A stretch of DNA of 61,097 nucleotides from Candidatus Kapaibacterium sp. GTDB taxonomy: Bacteria; Bacteroidota; Ignavibacteria; Kapaibacteriales; Kapaibacteriaceae. This document shows, piece after piece, positions 46,801 through 55,800 of the stretch (within the stretch, counting starts at the first letter, position 1; each line of letters opens with the position of its first letter). The DNA lies in assembly GCA_018883125.1 (NCBI GenBank), contig VEQR01000006.1:1-61097 (forward strand), written 5' to 3'. The notes under the pieces are model-generated. The model did no database searches and had not been told where the DNA came from. It saw nothing but the letters and a program-made list of their open reading frames with translations. Made by a program: the position numbers and the translations under genes.

Positions 46801-47133
46801 GAGTGCATCCATCTGTTCATGATGAACCATTCCACCGGCGGCCAGAGCACTCTGACGTTGGGCACCATGAATGCCCACAACCTGATCTGCTCCCAGCAGT
46901 ACTGAAAAATCATGCACATACTGATCAACATCGGTATCATCGGCAACAATCACAATTGCCGAGACTGACCCCATTTGCCAGAGTGCACCGATGAGCAATG
47001 ACCGGGCAGAGCCGGTTAGCGTCTTCACCGATACGAAATGGTGTTCTGTAAGCTGCCGGGCGCAATCCAGCACGCAGGCGGATGAGGTAGCCGCCTGCAG
47101 GATTGGGTCATATCCTGTGATGATGTGTCGCAT
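43807..47133 (-). CDS. mfd: Transcription-repair coupling factor
   Basis: A 1,108-aa DNA translocase that removes stalled RNA polymerase and recruits UvrA. In order: a UvrB-homology N-terminal part, the RNA-polymerase-interaction domain ([20 protein letters not shown]), RecG-like helicase motifs (Walker [19 protein letters not shown] box, [42 protein letters not shown]) and a C-terminal TRCF domain. It is normal length. It is coupled by ATGA to tsaB; uvrA lies at the far right end of the window. Confidence 0.97.
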   Translation of the reverse strand: MRHIITGYDPILQAATSSACVLDCARQLTEHHFVSVKTLTGSARSLLIGALWQMGSVSAIVIVADDTDVDQYVHDFSVLLGADQVVGIHGAQRQSALAAGGMVHHEQMDALGSVHEGQRFIIVCSAAALGLRAPVAGDVRSSTLTIERGQRLAYEETITSLLVSGFERTDYVSKPGQIAIRGGIVDVFPSGWESPLRFEFWGDAVESIREFEPLSQRSIREHSQVTFLAKIYHQDDAALEASILEHIPSDSLLVIDSPEAVDAELHNRDLEYQRSQLASWTTRLLLNPLGETEMRVKCQPQPSMGASVEQLLRSSAAQQVRSLTPYVGADGQQNVRRLRELCESIVDQVESDDPSSGDLLVGALNGVTWISSALSAGFIWEDIGVACFTEHQVFGRQRAQRRPKRTESGFSVRDLQQMQIGDILVHEDKGLGKYLGLHTIVINGSSQECVKLEFSGGDHLYVHLNYVHKLSKYASEEGAVPKLSKLGSVEWERKKARAKKRIKDIARDLIKLYAARKSQAGFAYPVDSIWQNEFEASFQYEDTPDQARATAEVKFDMESPTPMDRLVCGDVGFGKTEVAVRAAFKAAQSGKQVAVLVPTTILAEQHGVTFRDRLRRYPVRIEVLSRFRSRQEQKEILQRISDGSVDIVVGTHRLLSKDVLFKELGLLIIDEEHRFGVAAKEKLRQLRTTVDTLTLTATPIPRTLNFSLMGARDLSVIETPPRNRLPVRTEIVEWNDDIMREALLRELERGGQCFVVTDRIKDIDKLSMKIKMLVPALRVAVAHGQMEAEVLEDVMEGFLERKYDVLIATKIIESGLDIPNANTMIIENSDNFGLAELYQLRGRVGRSNTQAYCYLLIPPPHTLSRMALRRLQALEEYTDLGSGFKLAMRDLEIRGAGNLLGGEQSGFILEMGFELYQKILEEAVLELRHDEFQELFPDDSARRRSFANNDVAVELDTDALIPHSFIPADTDRYDVYRRLYNATEQRQVDVVYDELRDRFGALPPEAEELLYAVRLRIAAIPTGFVRVAVRGERMIVELPAEENTAWYDEVFQRLMTPLAEFSNARLVQHGKRLVIEVILSDRHEAQFVLDRFASVVRSIGSVHAEDLE

Positions 47134-47161
47134 GTGGTGGTGTTCGGAGACAATGAGCCCC

Positions 47162-47341
47162 CTAACGTCGCCTCTGGGATTCGAAATACTCGCGCATCAA
47201 TTTCTGACGCTCCATTTTGCGGTTGTACCTCTCACACATTCCGCCATTGAGCACAAGGACCACGAGGACGACCCCAAACAGCAAAGCCATGATAATGGGA
47301 GCCTTTGGTGTTGGCCGCTGTTGCGGTTCCGTATCACTCAT
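47162..47341 (-). CDS. Small single-pass membrane protein
   Basis: A 59-aa protein that begins MSDTEPQQRPTPKAP, then has one helix (IIMALLFGVVLVVLVLNGG), then a basic tail (ERYNRKMERQKLMREYFESQRRR). ATG 47341 overlaps the prmA stop as ATGA. It lies 28 bases before mfd. Coupled position supports reality; function is unknown. The frame is open upstream to 47434 inside prmA. Confidence 0.6.
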   Translation of the reverse strand: MSDTEPQQRPTPKAPIIMALLFGVVLVVLVLNGGMCERYNRKMERQKLMREYFESQRRR

Positions 47342-48189
47342 GAAACACCTTTCGTTCGAAGTGCAATGGCACACCATTCTGTTTCCGTCAGCATCTCCTC
47401 GATCTGGCAGCCACGTTCGAGAAAGGGGGCGCATACTTCGTCGGCATCGTAGCGAAGTATACCGGAAAGCAGGATCACACCGCCGGGTTCAACGGCGCTG
47501 ATAAATGCCGCAGCATAGGGGATAACAAGGTGACGATAGAGGTTTGCGGCAAGACCGGAGCACTGCGGCAATTCAACGGCATGCAGATCCACATGCTCAA
47601 GTCGAACGCGATCCGTGACGGCATTCCGCTCGATGTTTTCCTGACTGTTGACGAAGGACCATTCGTCATTGTCAAACGCAAACACATCCCGCGCACCAAG
47701 GCGAGCCGCAAGTATTGCCAGTACACCAGTTCCCGTGCCGACGTCGATCCACGTGCTATCGGGCTTAACGTACCGCTCCATGAGTCGACACATCATGCGA
47801 GTGGTAGCATGGTGCCCAGTACCGAAGGACATCTTGGGCGTGATCACAAGGCGCAATGGCTGAGAAAACTCCTCCGTCCGCCATTCCGGAACAATCACAA
47901 TCCGCTCGTTGACCACAACCGGCTCGATGCTGGCTTCCCATTCGGCATTCCAGTTGCGGTCCTCCAGCACCTGCACGTGCGTGCCGTGCACGAGGACGTT
48001 CATCGTGGCAAGCTCGGCAACGATGGCTTCGGCAAAATCCGGCTGCCAGTCGTTCTGCTCAAAACATGCCGTGAGAGAATCTAGCCCTTGCTCAACTCCC
48101 ACAAGCGGATAACCGCTGAGAACTCCAAGTGCGATGTCTGCGTCCTCGTCGTGAACGCTCATTGTGAACATGACATATCGTGCCGGCAT
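47338..48189 (-). CDS. prmA: Ribosomal protein L11 methyltransferase
   Basis: A 283-aa SAM-dependent methyltransferase that trimethylates ribosomal protein L11. The N-terminal substrate-recognition domain is followed by SAM motif I DVGTGTGVLAILAARLG near residue 150, FAFDNDEWS, and NLYRHLVIPYAAAF, the family NxL-type motif region. ATG 48189 gives MPARYVMFTMSV. The promoter box TAGTTTCG lies 26 bases upstream, facing the kdsC promoter. Confidence 0.9.
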   Translation of the reverse strand: MPARYVMFTMSVHDEDADIALGVLSGYPLVGVEQGLDSLTACFEQNDWQPDFAEAIVAELATMNVLVHGTHVQVLEDRNWNAEWEASIEPVVVNERIVIVPEWRTEEFSQPLRLVITPKMSFGTGHHATTRMMCRLMERYVKPDSTWIDVGTGTGVLAILAARLGARDVFAFDNDEWSFVNSQENIERNAVTDRVRLEHVDLHAVELPQCSGLAANLYRHLVIPYAAAFISAVEPGGVILLSGILRYDADEVCAPFLERGCQIEEMLTETEWCAIALRTKGVS

Positions 48190-48201
48190 GACCTCTCGCT
48201 G

Positions 48202-48209
48202 TACTTTTG
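48202..48209 (+). promoter_or_regulatory. Putative -7 box (TACTTTTG) of kdsC
   Basis: An exact TAnnTTTG match, 70 bases before kdsC ATG 48280. Its predicted start site lies within the opposing prmA box, so the two promoters cannot be occupied together. Confidence 0.5.
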
Positions 48210-48214
48210 TGGTG

Positions 48215-48222
48215 CGAAACTA
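48215..48222 (-). promoter_or_regulatory. Putative -7 box (TAGTTTCG) of prmA
   Basis: A TAnnTTCG box on the minus strand facing the kdsC box across five bases. The predicted start near 48209 gives a leader of about 20 bases to ATG 48189. Confidence 0.45.
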
Positions 48223-48279
48223 CGCCGCGAATCATCACGGCGGTCTCACGAACCGCAGACTAACCGCAGAGCCCCTTCA

Positions 48280-48795
48280 ATGACGAATCACGAACGTGCC
48301 GCATCGATCAAGCTGGTGATTATGGATGTCGATGGAACACTCACAGACGGAGCCATGTATTATTCGGCACGCGGCGAGGAGCTTAAGCGCTTCAATACTC
48401 GCGACGGCATGGGAATAACCCTGCTTCATCGGGGTGGGGTAAAAACAGCGATCATCACAAGCGAGAACTCCGAAATTGTGCTTCGCAGAGCGCAGAAGCT
48501 GGGCATTACGGAGGTAGTCCTTGGTAGCCACGACAAGACCGCAACATTCCACGACATCTCTCGTCGTAGCGGGCTGGACGCTAACAGCATTGCGTATATT
48601 GGCGACGATGTTAACGACCTCCATGTGATGCAGCTCTGTGGCCTTAGTGGGTGTCCGTCGGACGCCGTGAGCGCCATCAAAAACGTCGCACACATGGTCA
48701 GTTCGTTCCCGGGTGGTAATGGTGCCGTCAGGGAGTTTGCCGAGTTTATTCTCATTGCTCAAGGGAAGAATGTTACGCTACCCGAGCAGTGGTAA
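48280..48795 (+). CDS. kdsC: KdsC-type HAD phosphatase (3-deoxy-D-manno-octulosonate-8-phosphate phosphatase)
   Basis: A 171-aa minimal HAD phosphatase without a cap, of the class that removes phosphate from KDO-8-P for LPS inner core. The motifs are DVDGTLTDG (nucleophile Asp), FNTRDGMGI, a TSENSE segment (motif II Thr/Ser), Lys in RRAQKLGI, and GDDVNDL (motif IV). ATG 48280 is chosen; the open frame to 48088 overlaps prmA. An AGCCCCTT motif lies just upstream. Adjacent YtxH and DUF948-like genes follow. A related sugar phosphatase is possible. Confidence 0.88.
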   Translation: MTNHERAASIKLVIMDVDGTLTDGAMYYSARGEELKRFNTRDGMGITLLHRGGVKTAIITSENSEIVLRRAQKLGITEVVLGSHDKTATFHDISRRSGLDANSIAYIGDDVNDLHVMQLCGLSGCPSDAVSAIKNVAHMVSSFPGGNGAVREFAEFILIAQGKNVTLPEQW

Positions 48796-48807
48796 GGAGA
48801 TAGAATT

Positions 48808-49188
48808 ATGGAAGAGAACAACAACGGCTCCTACACGCGGGGCTTTCTCATGGGCGCCCTAGTAGGCGGCGCGATCGGCGGAATCGTTGCGCTGCTTTTT
48901 GCGCCAAAGAGCGGACGTGATCTGCGTCGCGACATCGCCGATAAGACAGAAGAGGTCTACGACAAGGCCCAGAAGTACTTCACAAAGGACGATGAATCGC
49001 CGCGCGAGTTCGATGACGTCATCAACGAAGGCCGGCTTCGTGCCGAACGCATCGTCACCTCTGCCCGCACGCAGGCTGAGAATATTCTCGAGAGCGCCGA
49101 ACAGGTCCTCAAGGACGCAAAGCACCGTGCTCACAGATCCCTGCATGGTTCCGGTGGGGGAGTTGGATCCCATTCGTCGGAGGCATGA
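48808..49188 (+). CDS. YtxH-domain membrane protein
   Basis: A 126-aa protein with one glycine-rich helix (residues 11-32, GFLMGALVGGAIGGIVALLFAP) followed directly by KSGRDLRRDIADKTEEVYDKAQ, the YtxH pattern, and a helical tail. A clear AGGAG lies seven bases before the ATG, one of few good Shine-Dalgarno sites in the window. It ends with an ATGA overlap onto the DUF948-like gene. These pairs occur in envelope-stress contexts in Firmicutes; the role here is unknown. Confidence 0.85.
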   Translation: MEENNNGSYTRGFLMGALVGGAIGGIVALLFAPKSGRDLRRDIADKTEEVYDKAQKYFTKDDESPREFDDVINEGRLRAERIVTSARTQAENILESAEQVLKDAKHRAHRSLHGSGGGVGSHSSEA

Positions 49189-49610
49189 TCATGGACAACC
49201 CGGTTCTGGTAATCTCGGCTACAATCGCCCTGCTTTCTGCCACGGCCCTGTGCATTGTTGGCGCCGTTGGCATTCTTCGCCTCCTTCGCAACGTTGATCG
49301 CATGACGAATTCCATTGAAGGAATGCAGCAAGACGTGCGGGACGTCAAGCGCTCACTGCAACCGGTTCTGGAAAAGTCAGCCGAACTCCTTGACCAAACG
49401 CAGCGAACAATCGCGCGCGTAGACCAGGATCTGCAGAAGCTCTCCGCCGGAGCTGATACCTTCAAAGCAATTGCCGACGACGTCAGAGTTCTGGAACACC
49501 TGCTCATATCCACGGTAAGACCATCGGTGGAAGAACTCGCATCATTCATCAGCGGGTTGGTAGGGGGCGTCACGTCATTTGCTAAGCGCCTGACGCGTTC
49601 GTTCTCGTAA
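49185..49610 (+). CDS. DUF948-like membrane protein
   Basis: A 141-aa protein with an N-terminal membrane helix (residues 6-30) and a long coiled-coil-like helix (LRNVDRMTNSIEGMQQDVRD, SLQPVLEKSAELLDQ). Topology and pairing with YtxH match DUF948 proteins. ATG 49185 overlaps the YtxH stop; the Met two codons on is an alternative. The stop is six bases from the convergent PhnD-like stop. Confidence 0.75.
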   Translation: MIMDNPVLVISATIALLSATALCIVGAVGILRLLRNVDRMTNSIEGMQQDVRDVKRSLQPVLEKSAELLDQTQRTIARVDQDLQKLSAGADTFKAIADDVRVLEHLLISTVRPSVEELASFISGLVGGVTSFAKRLTRSFS

Positions 49611-49616
49611 CCGGGG

Positions 49617-50555
49617 TTACTTCTTCGCCTTCCGGAGTTGCTTTTCAACGTCTACCCCGTACGACGCGACGAGTTTGCGCACATCGTCATACGCCGCATC
49701 CGACGTGCGCTGGAAGCCCTCCACACTGGCGATGGTCATGAGCGCATTCTTACCTTCAGCTGTTCGCTGGAACGACAGAAGCGCGTCGCAGATACGAGCG
49801 ACGATGGCCTGATCGAGCCCCTTACGCGCAACGACTGGATCATTCGGGATTTCTTCGGTCAGCCCCAGCACCTTGACCTTTTCGAACACATCAGGATGCT
49901 CTGTCTTGATCTTCGTGCGCGCATCAAGCTGCTCTCCGGTCACCGTGTCCGGCCGTGAAAAGAACACTGCCCCGGCATCGACATCTCGCGTGTAGACCTT
50001 GGTAACGACTTGGTTGTGTCCATTGGCGAACATCTCCTCACGTGGAGTGATGCCACGTTTACGAAGCATGTCCTTCGGGTAGATGTAGCCCGACGTCGAA
50101 GATGGATCAACATAGGCGATAGTCTTTCCCTGTAGCTGATCGATGGACGTGATGCCGCTTTCGGCATGCACGATGAACTCCCCCCGATATGACAATTCGC
50201 CATAGCGCCTGGCCACACGCATCACGGCATTGGCACCATACTTCTTATGCGCCAAGAGGTATGAGAACGTGTTCATGATGGCCATGTCGGCGCGGTTCGT
50301 GCCGAAGGCCTCCACAACCGTGATATAGAAGTTGGGAACCGCCACCTTCACATGCAGTCCGGTGCGCTGCGTGATATATGCCGCCAGCACCTCACCGTCC
50401 CTGATGATGGCCTGTGCGTCCGTTGACGGAGTGAGCATGATCCTCACGGGATTCTCAACCGACCCCAGCGGAGTTTCACCGTGCAACAGGGGACGAACCG
50501 ATAGCCATGCAAGCAGAAGAAGTGTTACCGTGATGTATCCTGTTGCCGGGCGCAT
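49617..50555 (-). CDS. PhnD-like phosphate/phosphonate ABC transporter substrate-binding protein
   Basis: A 312-aa exported binding protein with a signal anchor (residues 5-27). It has the type 2 periplasmic binding fold: VRIMLTPSTDAQ, GEVLAAYITQRTGLHVKVAV, then ADMAIMNTFSYLLA, GKTIAYVDPSSTSGYIYPKD and AGAVFFSRPDTV. It is orphaned: no PhnC ATPase or PhnE permease adjoins. It could bind phosphonate, phosphite or another small anion, or act as a sensor. A near-symmetrical stop-to-stop neighbourhood gives no operon clue. Confidence 0.85.
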   Translation of the reverse strand: MRPATGYITVTLLLLAWLSVRPLLHGETPLGSVENPVRIMLTPSTDAQAIIRDGEVLAAYITQRTGLHVKVAVPNFYITVVEAFGTNRADMAIMNTFSYLLAHKKYGANAVMRVARRYGELSYRGEFIVHAESGITSIDQLQGKTIAYVDPSSTSGYIYPKDMLRKRGITPREEMFANGHNQVVTKVYTRDVDAGAVFFSRPDTVTGEQLDARTKIKTEHPDVFEKVKVLGLTEEIPNDPVVARKGLDQAIVARICDALLSFQRTAEGKNALMTIASVEGFQRTSDAAYDDVRKLVASYGVDVEKQLRKAKK

Positions 50556-50615
50556 GTGCTTGTACCGTGATGGTTCATGTGGATTTCGCTTCTGTTCTAT
50601 ACCGTTGTGGTTGCG

Positions 50616-50623
50616 TAACTTCG
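50616..50623 (+). promoter_or_regulatory. Putative -7 box (TAACTTCG) of sucC
   Basis: A TAnnTTCG box in the 120-base gap before sucC, predicting a leader of about 47 bases. It has the same C-for-T change as the prmA and SpoU boxes. The -33 element is not clear. Confidence 0.4.
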
Positions 50624-50675
50624 CGTCGCCAAACTTACGATACTACGACACACCCTACGAGGAAGACTACTCAGC

Positions 50676-51929
50676 ATGAACATTCATGAGTACCAGGCAA
50701 AAGAACTTCTGCGATCTTACGGCGTACCTGTCCTGAAGGGCAAGGCCGTATTCTCGTCGGCAGATGCCGGCGCCGTTGCCTTCACCGACTTCGTTTCTCA
50801 CGGATCCAAGGCCATCGTGGTTAAGGCGCAGATCCATGCCGGCGGACGTGGGAAGGGGTCTGTTCACAATCCCGATACCAACGAACCGATTGAGATCGAC
50901 GGCAAGCCCCTTCGTGGAGTGACCGTTCTGGCGAGTGGCAATTTGGCCGACCGCGCCTATCAGGTGGCTGAAGGTCTGCTGAACAACAAGCTAGTGACCA
51001 TTCAGACCGGTGCCGAAGGCAAGATTGTCCGCCGCATCTTTATTGAAGACGGCTGCAGCATCGCTCATGAGTATTACTGCTCAATCCTGCTTGACCGTGG
51101 ACTGGGCCAGAACCTGATCATGGTCTCGACGGAAGGGGGCATGGATATCGAAGAGGTGGCCGAGCACTCACCGGAGAAGATCATCAGGGTGCATGTTGAT
51201 CCGGTGACCGGTTTCCAGCCGCACTTGGCCCGCGAACTGGCCTTTGGCCTTGGCCTAAGTGGCTCTGCTTTCAAGAGCTTCCTTACGTTCATTGCCAAAC
51301 TGTACAATGCCTACGTTGCCATGGACTGCTCCATGCTCGAAGTCAACCCGATGGTGGTGACGACCGACGGCGAGTTCATTGCCTTGGATGCTAAGATCAA
51401 TCTGGACGACAACGCCGAGTTCCGTCATCCGTATTGGGCAGACCTTCGCGACGTTACCGAAGAGGATCCACTTGAGGTTGAGGCTGGCAAGTACAACTTG
51501 AATTACATCAAGCTTGATGGGAACGTTGGCTGCATGGTGAACGGGGCTGGCCTGGCCATGGGTACAATGGATATCATCCAACTTGCTGGCGGCAAGCCTG
51601 CGAACTTCTTGGATGTTGGCGGTGGCGCCAATGTTGAGCGCATTGCCAATGCGTTCCGGATCATGATGAGCGATGCCGGCGTCGAGGCTGTTCTGATTAA
51701 CATCTTTGGCGGGATTGTTCGTTGCGATCGTGTAGCGAACGGTATCCTACAGGCGCTTCAGCAGGTTGACGTCAAGGTTCCTGTGATCGTCCGTCTAGAC
51801 GGAACCAATGCGGTGGAAGCTCGCGAAATACTTCAAAGCTCAGGCCTTAACTTCTTGGTAGCAGCCACGTTGCAGGATGCTGCAGACCGTGTTACAGAAG
51901 CTCTCGGATCAACCGCTTCTGCAACATAA
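50676..51929 (+). CDS. sucC: Succinyl-CoA ligase (ADP-forming) subunit beta
   Basis: A 417-aa subunit of the TCA-cycle ligase interconverting succinyl-CoA and succinate with ADP/GDP phosphorylation. MNIHEYQAKELLRSYGVPVLKG at the N-terminus, the ATP-grasp domain (KAIVVKAQIHAGGRGKG), LEVNPMVVTTDGEFIALDAKI, and GCMVNGAGLAMGTMD with the succinate-CoA region NIFGGIVRCDRVA are all typical. The partner sucD is not adjacent; the next gene is a DUF6580-like protein. Confidence 0.96.
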   Translation: MNIHEYQAKELLRSYGVPVLKGKAVFSSADAGAVAFTDFVSHGSKAIVVKAQIHAGGRGKGSVHNPDTNEPIEIDGKPLRGVTVLASGNLADRAYQVAEGLLNNKLVTIQTGAEGKIVRRIFIEDGCSIAHEYYCSILLDRGLGQNLIMVSTEGGMDIEEVAEHSPEKIIRVHVDPVTGFQPHLARELAFGLGLSGSAFKSFLTFIAKLYNAYVAMDCSMLEVNPMVVTTDGEFIALDAKINLDDNAEFRHPYWADLRDVTEEDPLEVEAGKYNLNYIKLDGNVGCMVNGAGLAMGTMDIIQLAGGKPANFLDVGGGANVERIANAFRIMMSDAGVEAVLINIFGGIVRCDRVANGILQALQQVDVKVPVIVRLDGTNAVEAREILQSSGLNFLVAATLQDAADRVTEALGSTASAT

Positions 51930-51981
51930 TCTGCATTATGTAAACTAAACGGATTCCACACTAAGACCCTTCTCACGTCCA

Positions 51982-52536
51982 ATGCCAAAGAACCGCATCT
52001 TCGATCTAGCCACTATGGCGGTCATTGTCAGCGTTGCCTTCACACGGCTGCTGCCACATTGGCCAAACTTCACACCGGTCCTGGCTGTGGCACTTTGCGG
52101 CGGCATGCTGTACTCTGATCGCCGGAGCGTATTGGTTCCGTTGTTTGCCATGGTCCTAAGCGATGTGGCCATGGGCTTTGCCTTTGGTACCGAGTACGCC
52201 CTGCATACAACACAATTGTATGTGTACGCCTGCCTTGCAGGTACGGCGCTGCTGGGTCGCGCACTTGCCACGATGAAGACACCGTCGGCCATCGTCCTAG
52301 GCGGCCTTGCCTCTGGCATCGGCTTCTTTCTGGTAACGAACGCAGCAGTGTGGATGCACGGCACGATGTATCCTCACAATATTGAGGGTCTTATTGCCTG
52401 CTATGGCGCCGGATTAGCCTTCTACCGCGATGGCGGCAATTTCCTGCTCAACGGTGTCATCTCAACGTGGATGTTTTCGGCCGTGATCTTTGGCGTACGG
52501 TCGTTGATTAGTCGCCGTCTCGTTGCTCTGAACTGA
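51982..52536 (+). CDS. DUF6580-like integral membrane protein
   Basis: A 184-aa protein with about five helices. The RLLPHWPNFTPVLAVALCGG segment and RNIEGLIACYGAGLAFYRDGG-like C-terminal part (TMYPHNIEGLIACYGAGLAFY) match the DUF6580 group of Bacteroidota/Chlorobiota. It resembles substrate-specific components of ECF transporters in topology, but no substrate can be named. It sits 52 bases after sucC. A short inverted repeat and a terminator follow. Confidence 0.75.
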   Translation: MPKNRIFDLATMAVIVSVAFTRLLPHWPNFTPVLAVALCGGMLYSDRRSVLVPLFAMVLSDVAMGFAFGTEYALHTTQLYVYACLAGTALLGRALATMKTPSAIVLGGLASGIGFFLVTNAAVWMHGTMYPHNIEGLIACYGAGLAFYRDGGNFLLNGVISTWMFSAVIFGVRSLISRRLVALN

Positions 52537-52594
52537 CCTGCCTGCCCCCTACCATCCTCAACTTTGGGATGGTATTACCGTGGATAACTTTCGC

Positions 52595-52636
52595 AACCGT
52601 CACCGCATTATTGCGCGTGGCGGTTTTGTGTTTTTG
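52595..52636 (+). terminator. Intrinsic terminator after the sucC/DUF6580 unit
   Basis: AACCGTCACCGC pairs with GCG(C)GTGGCGGTT around an ATTATT loop (one G-T wobble, one bulged C), followed by TTTTGTGTTTTTG. It lies 58 bases after the DUF6580-like stop. The rest of the 286-base gap 52537-52822 holds no gene I can support; an extra inverted repeat at 52550-52574 has no T tract. Confidence 0.75.
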
Positions 52637-52822
52637 TTACTTTCCCAAAGAAATTCCCATAACTCAGACACCGTTGGGCCGGAGTGTGGTTGTGAGGGAT
52701 CAGTTTGGGGCACAATATCCGGGAGCATCGATGGCAGCCATTGAGGCGTTGATGACGGAATTTTGGGGCGTGTAATCAATCGACACAGTCAAGGTTTTTC
52801 ATCCACTTCTTTGTGCAGGAGT

Positions 52823-55800
52823 ATGAAACGAGTTTTCTACCTCTTTGCGGTCATTTTTGCCACTGCCGTCATGGCCATGGCACAGGACCGAACAATCTCC
52901 GGTACCGTCACTGATGCTGACGGTGCTGCATTAGCGGGGGCAGTCATTCAAGTAAAGGGAACAAAGGCGGGAACGTTCTCTCGAAACAATGGTGCCTATT
53001 CGATCAAGGCCGCAGACGGTGCGACCCTTGTCTTTAAACTTGTTGGCAAGCGTACGCGCGAAGTCGTCGTTGGAGAAAACAACGTCATCAATGTTGTTCT
53101 CGAAAACGACGCCACGCGTGAAGCCGAGGTCGTCGTCACGGCCGTCGGTTTGACGCGCTCGAAAAAGTCTCTCGGATACTCGACGCAAGAGGTCGGAAGC
53201 GACCAGATCGTCCAGTCCCGAGAAACCAACGTCGTTAATTCTCTTGCCTCTCGTGTTGCGGGTGTGCAAGTGAACAACTCCACCGGTACACCGGGCGCTT
53301 CGTCGTATATCCGCATTCGTGGATCGTCGTCGTTGACTGGTGACAATCAGCCCCTTTTCGTTGTTGACGGTATTCCGATTGACAACTCCCAGGTTGCTTC
53401 CGAAGGAACCACGGGGAGCGTTGCCTATTCAAACCGTGCCATGGACCTTGATCCGAATTCGATCGAGAGCATGAACGTTCTGAAAGGTCCAGCCGCTACG
53501 GCGCTCTACGGTATTCGTGCTGCTGGTGGTGCCATCATCATCACTACCAAGAAGGGCAAGCCATCGGACGGCAAGGTGAACATCAACGTCGCAGGTTCAT
53601 GGGGCATTGACGAGGTCAACAAGCTCCCTGAGCTGCAGACCAAGTGGTCACAAGGGGCTGGTGGTAAGTATGCATTTGGAACGGGTGCGTCCCGTTCATG
53701 GGGTGCGCTCATGGACACACTCCGCTATGATGGCAATTCGGCCTACAAGTGGGACCGCCGTGGCGCGATAGTTGGCAAGAGCAATCCGAACGCAAAGCAG
53801 GATATGCCGGTAACGGCGATCGATCCAGCCGGACAGTTCTTCACGACAGGCCTTACGCAGAACCAGTCGGTAACAATGTCGGGCGGAAGCCAGGCTGCAA
53901 CGTACTATGTGACGTTCTCGAATCTGAACGCCGACGGTGTTGTTCCGAACTCGTCATGGGCGAAGAAGAACCTGAAGGTCAGCAGCAGCGCGTCAGTTGC
54001 CAGCAACGTCACGGCATCGGCAAACATCAACTACGTCAACTCCGGTGGCACTCGTATCCAGCAGGGTTCGAACGTATCGGGCGTGATGCTCGGCCTGCTT
54101 CGTACCCCACCAAGCTGGGATAACTCGAACGGTTACGGAGCTGATGCTGTCACAACCGCCGCCGCATACAAGTTCCCTGATGGCAGCCAGCGGACGTATC
54201 GTGCCGGTGCCGGTTATGATAACCCATTTTGGACCGTCAATGAAAACGTGTTCAAGGATGATGTTAATCGTCTGTTCGGAAATGCACAGATCGATTGGTC
54301 GGTAACACCAGGGCTTGATGTGATGTATCGCATCGGTCTTGACTACTACAACGACAGCCGCAAGCAGACGTTCACGAAGAACTCCCGTGCGTACCCATCT
54401 GGTCGACTGTTCACGGATAACAACACGTTGAGCGACATCACGTCGGATCTGATCGTGACCTACAACACAGATGTTACGGATGACATTCATCTTCAGGCCC
54501 TCGTCGGTCAGAACATGTATTCTTCATCATTCAACTTCGATTATGCTCAGGCTGACGGTGTTGGTGACCCGACGAATCCTGGTGCCATCAACAACTATTC
54601 CGGACGTATCGCCAATCAGGGTATCTCGCGCAAGCGCACGATGGCATACTACACAGATCTGCGATTCGACTATAAGAACGCCCTGTTCCTCAACTTTACG
54701 GGTCGTAACGAAATGTCGACAACGCTTCCTGAAGCGAACAACTCGTTCTTCTATCCATCGCTTTCGGCGTCTGCTGTGCTGACCGAACTGATGCCGGAAC
54801 TGAAGAGCGACGTGATCAGCTTCATGAAGGTCCGAGCGAACTATGCATCTGTTGGTAAGGATGCGCCGATCTATGGTACAAATACCGGTTACGCATCTGC
54901 TGGTTACGGTGACGGCTGGACGAACGGCGTTACGTTCCCATTTGGTGGTCGCATTGGATACACGCTTGGCGACAATCTTGCTTCTCCGGACCTTCGTCCT
55001 GAGAGCACAACATCGATTGAGTTTGGTTTTGACATTTCGATGCTCGACAATCGGCTCTCTCTTGACTTTACGTACTACAACCAGACCGGCAAGGATCAAA
55101 TCTTCTCGGTGCCGATCGCAAACTCAACCGGTTATGCTTCACAACTCAAGAATGCCGGTTCGATCAGCAACAGTGGTATCGAAATTGTCCTATCGGGTTC
55201 ACCGATCGTCACAAACGATTTCCGTTGGGATGTCACCGTGAATTTCACAAAGAACACGATCGAAGTAGTTGAACTTGCTCCGGGTGTTGACAACATCTTC
55301 CTCGGTGGCTTCCAGGGTTCATCTGTCCGTGCCGTTAAGGGTCTCCCCTATGGCTCGATCTTCGGTTTTGGCTGGAAGCGTAACGATGCCGGCCAAGTCA
55401 TGATCGATGATGACACGACATCGGACAACTACGGCTATCCAATCCTGGATGAGACGGAGAAGGCCTTTGGTAGCTTCAACCCAGACTTCCTTCTGGGCAT
55501 CCGTAACTCGTTCACGTGGAAGGGGCTCACCCTTGCCGCACAGCTCGATATCCGTTCGGGTGGCGTGATGTGGAACGGTACACGCGGTGCTCTGTACTTC
55601 TTTGGTACGCACAAGGAAACTGAAGAACGCACAGGCACAAAGGTGTTCGATGGGGTCAAGGCCTCGAACGGCTCGGCCAATGACATCGCCGCACCGTATG
55701 GTGAAGGTTGGCTCTCACTTGGCAATGGTAACGGCTTCTTCGGAAGCAATACCGAAGACTTCATCGAAGATGCCAGCTGGGTTCGTCTGCGTGAGCTGAC

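Noticed and set aside
48251..48270. Direct repeat AACCGCAGA, two copies 11 bases apart before kdsC
   Set aside because: Only two short copies in one place; spacing fits one helical turn but there is no second instance to support an operator.
52550..52574. Inverted repeat TACCATCC / GGATGGTA just after the DUF6580-like stop
   Set aside because: It has no T tract, and a better terminator lies 20 bases downstream.
52569..52775. A 68-codon plus-strand open frame in the gap before susC
   Set aside because: It covers a terminator hairpin, has no family match, and shows no clear start context.
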